NCBI GenBank assembly: GCA_023212695.1
Contig: JALCCG010000002.1
Span: forward strand, 310,001 to 374,000
Length of the DNA stretch: 64,000 bases
Source of the DNA: Sporisorium sorghi
Lineage: Eukaryota; Basidiomycota; Ustilaginomycetes; Ustilaginales; Ustilaginaceae
Direction of reading: 5' to 3'
Shown: one piece after another, positions 37,919-46,226 of the stretch
How positions within the stretch are numbered: position 1 is the stretch's first letter
Layout of the letters: each line of letters begins with the position of its first letter
Made by a program: the position numbers and the translations under genes
The notes under the pieces: generated by a model
What the model was told of the DNA's origin: nothing
Seen by the model: only the letters and a program-made list of their open reading frames with translations
The model's database searches: none

Positions 37919-38620
37919 CTAATCGACCATCTTTACATGGACCGGATTCCTCTTCGCTTTGTCCTCATTCTTCTTCTTCATCCAAGTTCCAACACCAATG
38001 ATAATGGCGATGACCAGAATTTCAAAACCGTACTTCAGAAAGTCATTTGAGAACCAGTCATGAATCATGGGCTCTGCTACGATCATCTTCGATGCTGTCC
38101 ATGCAAGCACCGCTGCACCGATGGTAATAATGATTGGAAAGCGATCTGTCAGCTTCAGGATAATGGTACTGCCCCACACCATAATGGGAACAGAAATTGC
38201 AAGTCCGATAATGACGAGCATGAAGCTTTCACCCGCTGCTCCGGCTACCGCAAGGACGTTATCGAGTCCCATCATGGCGTCCGCGATGATGATCGTACGG
38301 ATTGCTGCCCACATTTGGTTGCCGGCAGATATTTCATGCTGTTTCTCATCCACCAGCAGCTTGTAAGCGATCCACAGAAGTGCAATGCCGCCGATCAGGC
38401 GCAAGCCGGGAATCATTAGGAGCTGTACAACGAGAAGTGTAGCCACAATCCGAATGACAATCGCACCAACGGTACCCCACAGGATAACCTTCCTCTGGTC
38501 TTCTTTCTGGACATTACGAGCCGCAAGTCCGATAACAATGGCATTATCGCCTGCCAGCACCAGGTCAATGAGGATAATCGACAGCAGTGCCGTCCAAAAT
38601 TCCACCGACATCAAATCCAT
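37919..38620 (-). CDS. TerC-family membrane protein, probable Mn exporter
   Basis: 233 residues with about seven membrane segments and the two TerC acidic motifs ILIDLVLAGDNAIVIGLAAR and ADAMMGLDNVLAVAGAAGESF, whose Asp and Asn residues are thought to bind metal. Related B. subtilis proteins (YceF, YkoY) help export Mn, partly during protein secretion. The start at 38620 follows AAAGGGTGGGAGAAGC. Expression is probably under the Mn riboswitch upstream, which is strong support for a manganese role. Confidence 0.9.
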   Translation of the reverse strand: MDLMSVEFWTALLSIILIDLVLAGDNAIVIGLAARNVQKEDQRKVILWGTVGAIVIRIVATLLVVQLLMIPGLRLIGGIALLWIAYKLLVDEKQHEISAGNQMWAAIRTIIIADAMMGLDNVLAVAGAAGESFMLVIIGLAISVPIMVWGSTIILKLTDRFPIIITIGAAVLAWTASKMIVAEPMIHDWFSNDFLKYGFEILVIAIIIGVGTWMKKKNEDKAKRNPVHVKMVD

Positions 38621-38731
38621 GCTTCTCCCACCCTTTCTTTGATTTCTTTTAGGTTTCCACCTGCGAATGCCCTCCATCCAAAAAAAATGCTGTTATCTTA
38701 ATTTATAAGGTCTACAGCGTTTTTTGAACGC

Positions 38732-38778
38732 AAAAAGAGACCTTCACCTCATTCATAAATAAATCAGGCAAAGGTCTC
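38732..38778 (-). terminator. riboswitch-controlled terminator of the TerC gene
   Basis: AAGGTCTC (38771-38778 in plus orientation) pairs with GAGACCTT (38737-38744), followed by five T on the minus strand. The first arm is the 3' strand of the riboswitch P1 helix, so ligand binding and termination exclude each other. Confidence 0.85.
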
Positions 38779-38977
38779 GCTAAACAACAAATTCGTTGCC
38801 AATAAAGCCGGGGATAGTTAGTCCCGTCATGACGACTTTATTTATGATATAGAACTTATGAGTTATCAGCAGAGCTGGATTAAACTCTATATCGCAAGAA
38901 AACCCATCTTCAAATCGCGGTCACTCATCCTTGAAAAAGGCCACGATATAGGTTTTCTTATAAAGCTACTCCCCTTT
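38767..38977 (-). promoter_or_regulatory. yybP-ykoY manganese riboswitch
   Basis: The minus strand starts AAAGGGGAGTAGCTTTATAAG (38965-38977 and on) and ends with AAAGTCGTCATGACGGG, CCCCGGCTTTATTGG, GTTTAGCGAGACCTTTGCC. These are the two conserved L1/L3 faces of the yybP-ykoY aptamer, which binds Mn. The distance between the halves is longer than usual (about 210 nt in all), because the peripheral helix is extended. Mn should stabilise P1 and prevent the terminator, switching the TerC gene on. Confidence 0.93.
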
Positions 38978-39137
38978 GGGATATTCAATTTTACATATTA
39001 TAACATATGGAAAATCGCTTGTATATTCAATTTTTTCCATAAAGTCATAGTCTCTCCGCACCGAAAATCGGGCAGAATTCCCGCTTTTTTGCTATTATTG
39101 TGCTATTCAGCTTTATCATGCAAAGCGAGGAGACATA

Positions 39138-39755
39138 ATGAAACGATGGTTTATACCGGCAATTTATGCTGCCGTCCTGGCATTAGGTTTTACATACAGA
39201 GCAGAAATCATGGACTGGCTTCGAGGAGAACCCTCGCTCTTCCTGATGGTGATGCTGGCCACGCTGCTGGCCCTGTTCCCCATTGCACCCTACAAAGTCG
39301 TAATCGCTGTACTCGGATACGCTTACGGCACGATCTGGGCTGCAGCTATTTCTTGGTTCGGCACAACGGTAGCCGCCATTCTCCTGTATGCGGCAGTTCG
39401 CGCACTGTACAAGGAGAACGGCAGGCGCTTGCTGGGGAAATATGCGGCTGCAGAAATGTTTACCACAGCGGTGGAACGCCGTCCGTTTCAAGCCATATTG
39501 CTCGCACGGCTGCTGCCCGTCATACCGCAGATGGCCGTCAATATCTATGCGGGGGTGGCCTCCATTCCCTTCTGGACATATACAGCCGCTTCCGCCATTG
39601 GTAAAATCCCTGCGATTCTCCTGTACGCTTGGATGGGCAGCGGACTTGCCGAGCATCCGGCAATATTCGCTGCCATTGCTGCAGGACTCATGCTGGTAAC
39701 CGCTCTAGGCCTGGCGATATTCCGCCGCCTGAAGGCAAGGAAACATGAAGATTGA
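39138..39755 (+). CDS. TVP38/TMEM64-family membrane protein (DedA-like)
   Basis: 205 residues, about five membrane segments. Family hallmarks: PIAPYKVVIAVLGYAYGTIWAAAISWFGTTVAA, the re-entrant region FQAILLARLLPVIPQMAVNIYAGVASIPFWTY and a basic tail FRRLKARKHED. The family (SNARE-associated in eukaryotes, DedA/YdjZ in bacteria) is linked to lipid scrambling or membrane homeostasis. GCGAGGAG before the ATG. Single-gene unit divergent from the TerC gene. Confidence 0.87.
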   Translation: MKRWFIPAIYAAVLALGFTYRAEIMDWLRGEPSLFLMVMLATLLALFPIAPYKVVIAVLGYAYGTIWAAAISWFGTTVAAILLYAAVRALYKENGRRLLGKYAAAEMFTTAVERRPFQAILLARLLPVIPQMAVNIYAGVASIPFWTYTAASAIGKIPAILLYAWMGSGLAEHPAIFAAIAAGLMLVTALGLAIFRRLKARKHED

Positions 39756-39786
39756 GCAATATTTTGGTTTCGCCAACCAAAAATGA

Positions 39787-39801
39787 TTATAATAATAATA
39801 A
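39787..39801. promoter_or_regulatory. PerR-box-like sequence upstream of msrAB
   Basis: TTATAATAATAATAA differs from the PerR consensus TTATAATNATTATAA at one position. The stretch is AT-rich, so chance is possible. Confidence 0.35.
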
Positions 39802-39841
39802 GACTTACATTTATATTGTTATTACGACGGAGGGATAATAT

Positions 39842-40807
39842 ATGAGTAATCGTTCAAACCCAAGCGAATTGGCTACCTTTGCGGGAGGCTGCTTCTGGTG
39901 TATGGTCTCTCCCTTTGATGAGCTGCCCGGCATTTTGAATGTTGTATCCGGCTATACGGGCGGACATAAGGAAAATCCGACCTATGAAGAGGTGTGCTCT
40001 GATACAACAGGCCATTATGAGGCCGTGCAAATCACCTACAACCCGGAAGTGTTCCCATACGAGAAGCTGCTTGAACTCTTCTGGCAGCAAATCGATCCTA
40101 CCGATGAGGGCGGACAATTTCATGACCGCGGCTTGTCGTATCGGACCGCTATTTTCTATCATACAGAAGAACAGCGAGAGCTGGCAGAGCAGTCGAAGCA
40201 GGCTGTAGCGGCCAGCGGACGATTTGATGGACCGATTGTAACGCCGATTATTCCGGCCAGCACCTTCTATGCAGCCGAAGAATACCATCAGGATTATCAC
40301 AAGAAAAATCCGGGCCACTACAAACGCTACCGCAAAGGATCCGGCCGCGAAGACTTCATTGACCAGCACTGGTCCGATCCCGTCGATACCGAGGATCTGA
40401 AACAGCGTCTTACGCCGATACAATACGAAGTAACTCAGAATAATGCGACCGAGCCTCCGTTCCACAACGAATTCTGGGACCATCATGGAGAAGGAATCTA
40501 TGTAGACATCGTGTCGGGCGAGCCGCTCTTCAGTTCTACGGACAAGTATGATGCCGGCTGCGGATGGCCAAGTTTCACCCGTCCGATTCGCGAATATAAC
40601 ATCAAGGAAAAAATGGATCTCACCCATATGATGGTCCGCACCGAGGTGAGAAGCAAAAAAGGCGACTCACACCTCGGTCATGTATTCGACGACGGCCCTG
40701 GACCCAATGGACTTCGTTACTGCATCAATTCAGCGGCACTGCGTTTTGTTCCGAAGCAAGACATGTTGCAGGAAGGCTACGGCGAATATTTGCAGCTGTT
40801 TGAATAA
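39842..40807 (+). CDS. msrAB: fused methionine sulfoxide reductase MsrA-MsrB
   Basis: 321 residues in two catalytic domains. MsrA (1-160) has GGCFWC with the catalytic Cys17 and reduces S-methionine sulfoxide. MsrB (about 180-315) has [24 protein letters not shown] and the catalytic Cys in RYCINSAAL and reduces the R form. The A-B order is the common one in Firmicutes. No signal peptide, so cytosolic repair. ATG after CGGAGGGATAA. A PerR-like box is upstream and a terminator downstream. Confidence 0.95.
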   Translation: MSNRSNPSELATFAGGCFWCMVSPFDELPGILNVVSGYTGGHKENPTYEEVCSDTTGHYEAVQITYNPEVFPYEKLLELFWQQIDPTDEGGQFHDRGLSYRTAIFYHTEEQRELAEQSKQAVAASGRFDGPIVTPIIPASTFYAAEEYHQDYHKKNPGHYKRYRKGSGREDFIDQHWSDPVDTEDLKQRLTPIQYEVTQNNATEPPFHNEFWDHHGEGIYVDIVSGEPLFSSTDKYDAGCGWPSFTRPIREYNIKEKMDLTHMMVRTEVRSKKGDSHLGHVFDDGPGPNGLRYCINSAALRFVPKQDMLQEGYGEYLQLFE

Positions 40808-40818
40808 ACAGGAACATC

Positions 40819-40860
40819 CAAAGTACATTGTCCAATCAACGGACAATGTACTTTTTTTAT
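40819..40860 (+). terminator. terminator after msrAB
   Basis: AAGTACATTGTCC pairs with GGACAATGTACTT around AATCAAC, followed by a run of seven T. Confidence 0.92.
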
Positions 40861-40871
40861 GGAGTTAGAGT

Positions 40872-40899
40872 GTTTATTCATTTTTATAGGACAGGGTAA
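40872..40899 (+). promoter_or_regulatory. possible sigma-B-type promoter
   Basis: GTTTAT (40872-40877) and GGGTAA (40894-40899) resemble the sigma-B elements GTTTAA and GGGTAT, but the 16-base spacer is longer than the usual 13-15. Confidence 0.3.
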
Positions 40900-40943
40900 T
40901 AATACAGTACATACTGAATCCAATGAAATGGAGGGATCGCAAT

Positions 40944-41126
40944 ATGCCTTGGAGCAAAAATGATTATCCGCCATCGATGAAAAATCTGGAGCCCCGTGTG
41001 AGGAATAAAGCGGTGGAAATAGCCAATGCCTTACTGGAGGAAGACTACGATGAAGGTCGGGCCATCGCAATCGCCACCGCCAAAGCGCAGGAGTGGGACG
41101 AAAATCACCCCAAAGAGGGGAAGTAA
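40944..41126 (+). CDS. small YdaT-like protein
   Basis: 60 residues beginning MPWSKNDYPPSMKNLEPRVRNKAVEIANALLEE and continuing YDEGRAIAIATAKAQEW. This resembles the N-terminal part of the B. subtilis general-stress protein YdaT; its C-terminal DUF2188 part is missing, so this is a short stand-alone form. GGAGGGATCGC before the ATG at 40944 decides the start over 40923. Soluble, function unknown. Confidence 0.8.
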   Translation: MPWSKNDYPPSMKNLEPRVRNKAVEIANALLEEDYDEGRAIAIATAKAQEWDENHPKEGK

Positions 41127-41152
41127 CATCCATTCATCCCTGACCGCATACT

Positions 41153-41188
41153 AAAGAAGCTCACCCTGATGCGGGTGAGCTTCTCTTA
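41153..41188. terminator. bidirectional terminator
   Basis: AGAAGCTCACCC (41155-41166) pairs with GGGTGAGCTTCT (41173-41184) around TGATGC, between the converging YdaT-like and yitT-like genes. Confidence 0.88.
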
Positions 41189-41199
41189 ATGGGACCGTA

Positions 41200-41892
41200 T
41201 TATGAACGGCCGCTAACGGTATGCTGTGCTGCCTTCGGAGTAACCGGAGTGCTTGGGGCACGGACCGCCTTCCGAAAAGGTTTCTTTTCCGTTTTCTCGG
41301 TACCGTACGTAACTGTGATCGTGATCACTTGTCCGGCAATCGATACGGCTAATATGGTGTATAAAGTCTCAACCAATGGCATGTAGAATAGCGATAATAG
41401 CAGTACTACGGCATCCATCAGGAAAAACACCGTCCCTACCTTAAGCCCGCTCCACTCGCTGAAGAGCACGGAGATCACATCGTCTCCACCTGTTGCCCCA
41501 CCGAATCGAAGCACAATACCGGCTCCAAAGCCTGTTAATAAACCAGACAGCAGCGCGGCTGCCAGTAAATTATGGCCCAAATCAATCACGAGCGTAGAAT
41601 ACCGCTCTATTAATGCGTAAAACACAGTGAACATACTCGCTGCAACAACCGTATTGAAAATAAACTTCCGGCCTTTGATAAACAAGGCAACCAGCAGTAC
41701 CGGTATGTCCATCAGGATCATACTTAATGCCGGCGGAATATCGAGTGCATATTTGCCAAGCAGCGCAAGGCCAACAAAGCCGCCTTCGGTTAAATGATTG
41801 TGAAAATTAATGTGATAATACGTAAAAGCCATTAAAAACGTTCCGAACAACATCGCCGACATGGTGATAATTGTGTTTTGTCTTTTCCTCAT
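41200..41892 (-). CDS. YitT-family membrane protein
   Basis: 230 residues with five to six membrane segments and the DUF161/YitT motifs GGFVGLALLGKY, GFGAGIVLRFGGATGGDDVISVLFSEW, VGTVFFLMDAVVLLLS. It lacks the C-terminal DUF2179 domain of longer family members. The family is widespread in Bacillales and its transport substrate is unknown. It has a long untranslated leader (about 260 nt) on the minus strand. Confidence 0.88.
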   Translation of the reverse strand: MRKRQNTIITMSAMLFGTFLMAFTYYHINFHNHLTEGGFVGLALLGKYALDIPPALSMILMDIPVLLVALFIKGRKFIFNTVVAASMFTVFYALIERYSTLVIDLGHNLLAAALLSGLLTGFGAGIVLRFGGATGGDDVISVLFSEWSGLKVGTVFFLMDAVVLLLSLFYMPLVETLYTILAVSIAGQVITITVTYGTEKTEKKPFRKAVRAPSTPVTPKAAQHTVSGRS

Positions 41893-42163
41893 ACAGGATC
41901 CCTCTTGTCGTAGTAGATTGGTCAGACATAGGCCAATCTCTACACTGAGGAAACCTGGAGGAGCTCATCCTTCGAACCATAGTTCCCATCCTTTCGTGAG
42001 AGACCGTCCTTGTCTTCAGACGTCCGACTTCGCTCTACGAAGGAAGCTATGTGTATGAGAGATCATAACGTTTCCAAATCGTCCTTTGGGGATTCGTCCT
42101 TCGGGGACACATGGTATCCTGATCCTTTCTTTCTCGTTATAGTTAACTGCTAACATTATTATA
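41893..42163 (-). promoter_or_regulatory. long, repeat-rich leader of the yitT-like gene
   Basis: An extended -10 TGTTATAAT (TATAAT at 42158-42163) starts a leader of about 260 nt on the minus strand. It contains two direct copies of a unit TCGTCCTTYGGGGAY (42078-42107, plus orientation), more AAGGA/GAAGGA motifs, and a hairpin GTAGAGATTGGCC with CCAATCTAC near the gene. It fits none of the riboswitch classes I checked by eye (T-box, SAM, lysine, glycine, cobalamin, ydaO). Confidence 0.5.
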
Positions 42164-42183
42164 ACACAGATTGCAGGCTAGCT

Positions 42184-42390
42184 AAACAGCCATCGATACT
42201 CATTGGAATTTACTGGATGAACACTTGTATGATGCGGTACATCATCACCCCCAGGAAGATACGCTCTGCCTAAACATCGGCTTACCATGGATTACATGAA
42301 CATCAACATAATTGCACACTCAAGTTGAGCATCCATCCACTCTATTCATGATATGTACGCCTATATCGTGAACATACCAAAAATTATACA
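42184..42390. other. intergenic stretch, nothing recognised
   Basis: Between the yitT-like promoter and the promoter of the next gene. No open frame with a ribosome site, and only short imperfect repeats such as CTCAAGTTGAG. Confidence 0.6.
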
Positions 42391-42441
42391 TTGCGCGAAG
42401 CATAATCCTCGAATACGATGTGTATATTAGAACATATGTTC
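42391..42441 (+). promoter_or_regulatory. promoter with LexA (SOS) box
   Basis: TTGCGC (42391-42396), spacer 17, TACGAT (42414-42419). GAACATATGTTC (42430-42441) is a perfect palindrome matching the Gram-positive SOS core GAAC-N4-GTTC and covers about +4 to +15, a normal LexA position. Confidence 0.6.
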
Positions 42442-42475
42442 TTATACGTATTTCATTTATGAGGAAGTGTTACTT

Positions 42476-42859
42476 ATGAAGCCTTCAACTCCTCCACTGC
42501 CCTCTGAAGAAGACGAAGCATTGATCAGAGACTATCTCCTGTACAACCTGCTCCAATCGCTTCTTAAGCGGGACATTCAAATCCTGAACACCCTAAGTCT
42601 CAAAATGGCAGACCTCTACGTTTTAAATTTGAAATACATGCAAAAAGGGAATTCTGATCATGCCTGGTCGGTTCAGCAGCAGATGAAGCAGCGCGGTATA
42701 CGGATTCAGAACCAGAGCCGTACCGCAGAAGATGGGGTGCAGGTGCTGTATCTCTGCCGCGGATATGAACGCAGGCTGCTCAGCGACTGGGCCTCTCTCA
42801 AGGAAGCAATAAAGGAACAGCTTGTTTCGTATCTTGGCACGGATTTGGCGGCATACTAG
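42476..42859 (+). CDS. hypothetical protein, possibly SOS-regulated
   Basis: 127 residues, soluble, mixed charge (MKPSTPPLPSEEDEALIRDYLLYNLLQSLLKRDIQILN..., VQVLYLCRGYERRLLSDWASLKEAIKEQLVSYL). I recognise no domain; it is not YneA-like (no LysM, no membrane segment). GAGGAAG is 8 bases before the ATG at 42476. A SOS box precedes it, and the YhgE gene follows after 29 bases, so both may share that control. Confidence 0.72.
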   Translation: MKPSTPPLPSEEDEALIRDYLLYNLLQSLLKRDIQILNTLSLKMADLYVLNLKYMQKGNSDHAWSVQQQMKQRGIRIQNQSRTAEDGVQVLYLCRGYERRLLSDWASLKEAIKEQLVSYLGTDLAAY

Positions 42860-42888
42860 CTCCAACTACGTACAAGACAGGAGCTTTC

Positions 42889-45036
42889 ATGAAGAATATT
42901 TTCCATATTTATTCTACTGATTTAAATAGAATCGTTCGAAACTGGGCTGCAGCCGTCATCATCACCGGGTTGGCCATTCTCCCTTCACTATATGCCTGGT
43001 TTAATATTGAGGCCTCCTGGGATCCCTACGGCCAGACTTCGGGGCTGTCCATCGCTGTCGCCAACTTGGATAAAGGAACCACCCTGCGCGGCGAACCGAT
43101 CAATCTGGGAAAAGAAATCGTGGAGTCTCTCCATCAAAATGAAAAGCTGGGCTGGCGGTTTACGGAGGATAGCGAGAACGCCATTCAGGGGGTAAGGCGC
43201 GGTAATGATTACGCGGCCATTGTCATTCCGGAGGACTTCTCTGCCCGTATCGGCACGGTGCTTAGCAACGAGCCTGTCAAAGCCCAGATCCTCTACTATA
43301 CGAACGAGAAGATTAACGCGATTGCTCCCAAAGTCACGGCACAGGGAGCATCCGGCGTTGTCGAGGAAATCAGTAAAAACTTCATCAAAACCGCCAACGG
43401 TACTATCTTCGAGATTTTTAATACGCTCGGGATTGAAATCGAGAACCAACTCCCTGCGATTAATAAAGTGCGAAACCTTCTGTTCCGGCTTGAAAAAAGC
43501 TTCCCTGAGCTCAATGAAGCGGTAACCACAGCTCAGGAGGATATTAAGCTGGCCAACCAGCTCGTTCAGCAAGCCCATACCGCCCTCCCCCGCCTGGAAG
43601 GAATCGCTACCGAGGGCAAGGAAATGGCGGGTGCACTGGCGGACTTCGCCAATCAGGCTGCCGGTGCCTCGAAGTCTCTGGAGCCTGCCTTGCGTCAAGA
43701 TTTGGAGGTATTGGGTGCAGCTACTGGCGCCCTCTCTCAGGCGCTGGACGCTTTAGGGCAAGCCGACATAGATCCGAAGGAGCTTGCCGACCGCCTGAAC
43801 GCTGCCCAGGCTCGCGCCGAGACAGCTGCTGAAGCTGCAGCTCGGCTGAGCCAATTGTTTAAGCGGCTGGGCTCCGTCTCCCCCGCAGCAGCTTCAGGTG
43901 CCGCCAGGCTTGAGGAAATAGCGGCAAGATGGAAATCTGCGCAATCCGTGCTCCAGACCCTAACACAAGCGGTGGAACGGGGCGAGGAAGCACCCGCCGA
44001 TTCCGTTGCTAAGCTGAAAAAACTTGCCGATGACATTACAGATCTGACCAACACACTGTTAAGCCGCTACGATAGCGAGATCGGTCCAGCCATAAGCAAA
44101 GCCTTCAGCAAGGGCTCCGCTACCGCCAAGCGTGTCCAGAATGAGCTGACACAGGCGCTGACCAGCGTGCCCGACATCCAGCGCCTGTTAAAGGATGCCC
44201 AGAGGGGGCTCACAGTGGGGGGAGAAGAGGTGCAGCTTGCCCAGAGCCGCCTGCCGGAGGCCGAGCTTCGCATTACAACGCTGGCCAACCGGCTCCGGGA
44301 GATGGAAGCCGAGGGCGATATTCAGGAAGTCATCGATCTGCTTCAGAACAATTTTGAGCTCGAAAGCCAGTTTTTTGCCGAGCCTGTCACACTGGAAGAG
44401 AATCGGCTGTACCCGATTCCGAACTACGGCTCCGCGATGTCTCCCTTCTTCACGACCTTATCGTTGTGGGTGGGTGCCTTGCTGCTTGTGTCCCTGCTCT
44501 CCGTTGATATTCATGATGAGGAGAGAAGCTTTCGCAGCATCGAGGTCTACTTCGGGCGCTATTTAACCTTTCTGACCATCGCTCTGTTCCAGGCGCTGTT
44601 TGTCACCCTCGGCGACCTCTACCTGCTCCGGACCTATGTGGTGAATCCCGGCTGGTTCATCCTGTTTGCGCTGCTGATCAGCTCCATCTTCATGCTGATT
44701 GTATACACTCTGGTGTCGGTATTCGGCAATGTCGGAAAAGCGATGGCCATCGTGCTGCTTGTGCTGCAGCTGGCGGGTGCGGGCGGCACGTTCCCGATTC
44801 AGATGACACCGCCATTCTTCCAGGCGCTGCACCCGTACCTGCCCTTTACCTATGCCATTAGTATGATGCGGGAAGCCGTTGGCGGCATCCTGTGGGACAT
44901 CGTGATCCGGGATGCCTTGCTCATGCTCATCTTCGCTGCCATCGCACTCGTCATCGGAATCGTGCTCAAGAAGCCAATCAACCGCGCCAGCAGCGGACTG
45001 GTCCGCAAAGCAAAAGCCTCGAAACTGATTCATTAA
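42889..45036 (+). CDS. YhgE/Pip-family membrane protein (ABC-2-like)
   Basis: 715 residues: one membrane segment at about 20-40, a long extracytoplasmic part (about 45-500) rich in Ala, Glu and Gln with predicted coiled coils, then five to six C-terminal membrane segments (about 520-700: LSLWVGALLLVSLLSVDIHDEERSF, GPF-like GKAMAIVLLVLQLAGAGGTFPIQMTPPFFQALHPYLPFTYAISMMREAVGG). This is the YhgE/Pip architecture (phage infection protein, type VII secretion EsaA relatives). Likely an exporter or secretion accessory. AGGAGC before the ATG. Confidence 0.88.
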   Translation: MKNIFHIYSTDLNRIVRNWAAAVIITGLAILPSLYAWFNIEASWDPYGQTSGLSIAVANLDKGTTLRGEPINLGKEIVESLHQNEKLGWRFTEDSENAIQGVRRGNDYAAIVIPEDFSARIGTVLSNEPVKAQILYYTNEKINAIAPKVTAQGASGVVEEISKNFIKTANGTIFEIFNTLGIEIENQLPAINKVRNLLFRLEKSFPELNEAVTTAQEDIKLANQLVQQAHTALPRLEGIATEGKEMAGALADFANQAAGASKSLEPALRQDLEVLGAATGALSQALDALGQADIDPKELADRLNAAQARAETAAEAAARLSQLFKRLGSVSPAAASGAARLEEIAARWKSAQSVLQTLTQAVERGEEAPADSVAKLKKLADDITDLTNTLLSRYDSEIGPAISKAFSKGSATAKRVQNELTQALTSVPDIQRLLKDAQRGLTVGGEEVQLAQSRLPEAELRITTLANRLREMEAEGDIQEVIDLLQNNFELESQFFAEPVTLEENRLYPIPNYGSAMSPFFTTLSLWVGALLLVSLLSVDIHDEERSFRSIEVYFGRYLTFLTIALFQALFVTLGDLYLLRTYVVNPGWFILFALLISSIFMLIVYTLVSVFGNVGKAMAIVLLVLQLAGAGGTFPIQMTPPFFQALHPYLPFTYAISMMREAVGGILWDIVIRDALLMLIFAAIALVIGIVLKKPINRASSGLVRKAKASKLIH

Positions 45037-45061
45037 ATCGGCATGCAAATAACCCTAATGA

Positions 45062-45104
45062 AAAGGACATCCCCACCGGCTTCATATCACCAGGGGATGT
45101 CCTA
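45062..45104. terminator. bidirectional terminator at the end of the exopolysaccharide locus
   Basis: AGGACATCCCC (45064-45074) pairs with GGGGATGTCCT (45093-45103); it separates the YhgE gene from the converging GH18 gene. Confidence 0.7.
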
Positions 45105-45119
45105 TGTACTGTCGTTCCA

Positions 45120-46196
45120 TTATTGCTTTTTGGTATCCGATATTTCGTTCAATTGCTGCAGTGTATTCTCTCCCACGTCCCCCAGTCGCCAGATCGCAAT
45201 CTTCGCGATGCCGGATGCCCGCGCCGTTTCAATCCAGCCCGCGATGGTCGTCCCATCTGCATACCACACGGTATGACCGGCGCCGAGGTCGTCGGTATAT
45301 TCAAAATACAAGGCCCCGCTCGCTGGGTCTCTCTGCGGCTCGTCTGGAATTGAGTTCGCCAGCTCGATCGCCCGCTGCTCCGTCAGCGAAGTGACTTTGC
45401 CACTCTCCGCCCAGTCAAACCCGCCAAGGGACAGAGCCAAACCATGCTCGCCGGGGATCTGCTGCAGCTTCTCTGCGAGCTCCCGGATCATGGCATGATC
45501 CGCCTTCGGTCCAGGTCCGCTGTGACCACCGTGCAAATTATAGGCCATCAGGACATAATCCGGCCCCTTCGGCAGGTCAAGCGATGCCACGCGGACGCCC
45601 GGCTCCAGTACAATTCGAAGAGACAGATCTTCTGTCCGGAGGCGCTCATACAATTCACTGTACAGAGCGGACAGATTATCCCAGTCTTCCTTACGGACCT
45701 TCTCGTAGTCCAGTTCCACACCGGTAAAGCCATGCCGGGTCACCTCAGCCACGATGTCCCCGATATGCCGGCTGCGGCTTTCCGGTGTAGCCACGATCCG
45801 GGATACAAGATCTGCATCTTTCTGCACCGTCGATCCATCCGTATTGAAACGGTCGTTCACGATGGTCAGAACCCTGCGAATCTGTCCGTCTTCCCGGGCA
45901 GCCTCCATGACCTTAGGGAGAGCCTCCAAATAATCCGGTGTAATGTGGAGTTCGTCTTGATGATTGAAGTAAACCGCAAACAGATGGATTTCTTCAAGCC
46001 CTCCGGCAAGCAGCTTCAAATCCGTTATCCCCGTCTTCCACTGCCAGTCCGTAATCCAGGCGGACAACCTGACCCCTGTCTGGGGCGGCTGTAGTACCCG
46101 TTCCTTCTCTTTGCCTTGTGGCCACCAGATGATGACAGCAGCGCACATGGTCACCAAAACTGTTGTTGCTGCCCATTTCACCGTTCGATACCTCAT
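45120..46196 (-). CDS. membrane-anchored GH18 hydrolase-like protein
   Basis: 358 residues: an N-terminal membrane anchor (about 7-26), then a GH18 barrel. The catalytic strand reads GFTGVELDYEKV, keeping the Asp and the proton-donor Glu of the DxDxE motif, with Glu in place of the first Asp. Further family features: LMAYNLHGG, LALSLGGFDWA, KIAIWRLGD. Related YaaH/YdhD proteins act on peptidoglycan or chitin-like glycans. Last gene of the second exopolysaccharide unit, 30 bases after its neighbour. Likely trims or releases the polymer outside the membrane. Confidence 0.85.
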   Translation of the reverse strand: MRYRTVKWAATTVLVTMCAAVIIWWPQGKEKERVLQPPQTGVRLSAWITDWQWKTGITDLKLLAGGLEEIHLFAVYFNHQDELHITPDYLEALPKVMEAAREDGQIRRVLTIVNDRFNTDGSTVQKDADLVSRIVATPESRSRHIGDIVAEVTRHGFTGVELDYEKVRKEDWDNLSALYSELYERLRTEDLSLRIVLEPGVRVASLDLPKGPDYVLMAYNLHGGHSGPGPKADHAMIRELAEKLQQIPGEHGLALSLGGFDWAESGKVTSLTEQRAIELANSIPDEPQRDPASGALYFEYTDDLGAGHTVWYADGTTIAGWIETARASGIAKIAIWRLGDVGENTLQQLNEISDTKKQ

Positions 46197-46226
46197 TCGT
46201 TGATCACACCCTACGCCACCCTAATT

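Noticed and set aside
38858..39604. 248-codon plus-strand frame over the riboswitch
   Set aside because: It covers the antisense of the Mn riboswitch and then a wrong frame of the TVP38 gene, which has its own good start at 39138.
42078..42107. Tandem TCGTCCTTYGGGGAY units as a CRISPR or mobile-element end
   Set aside because: Only two copies without spacers, and no cas or transposase gene nearby. Better read as part of a leader RNA.
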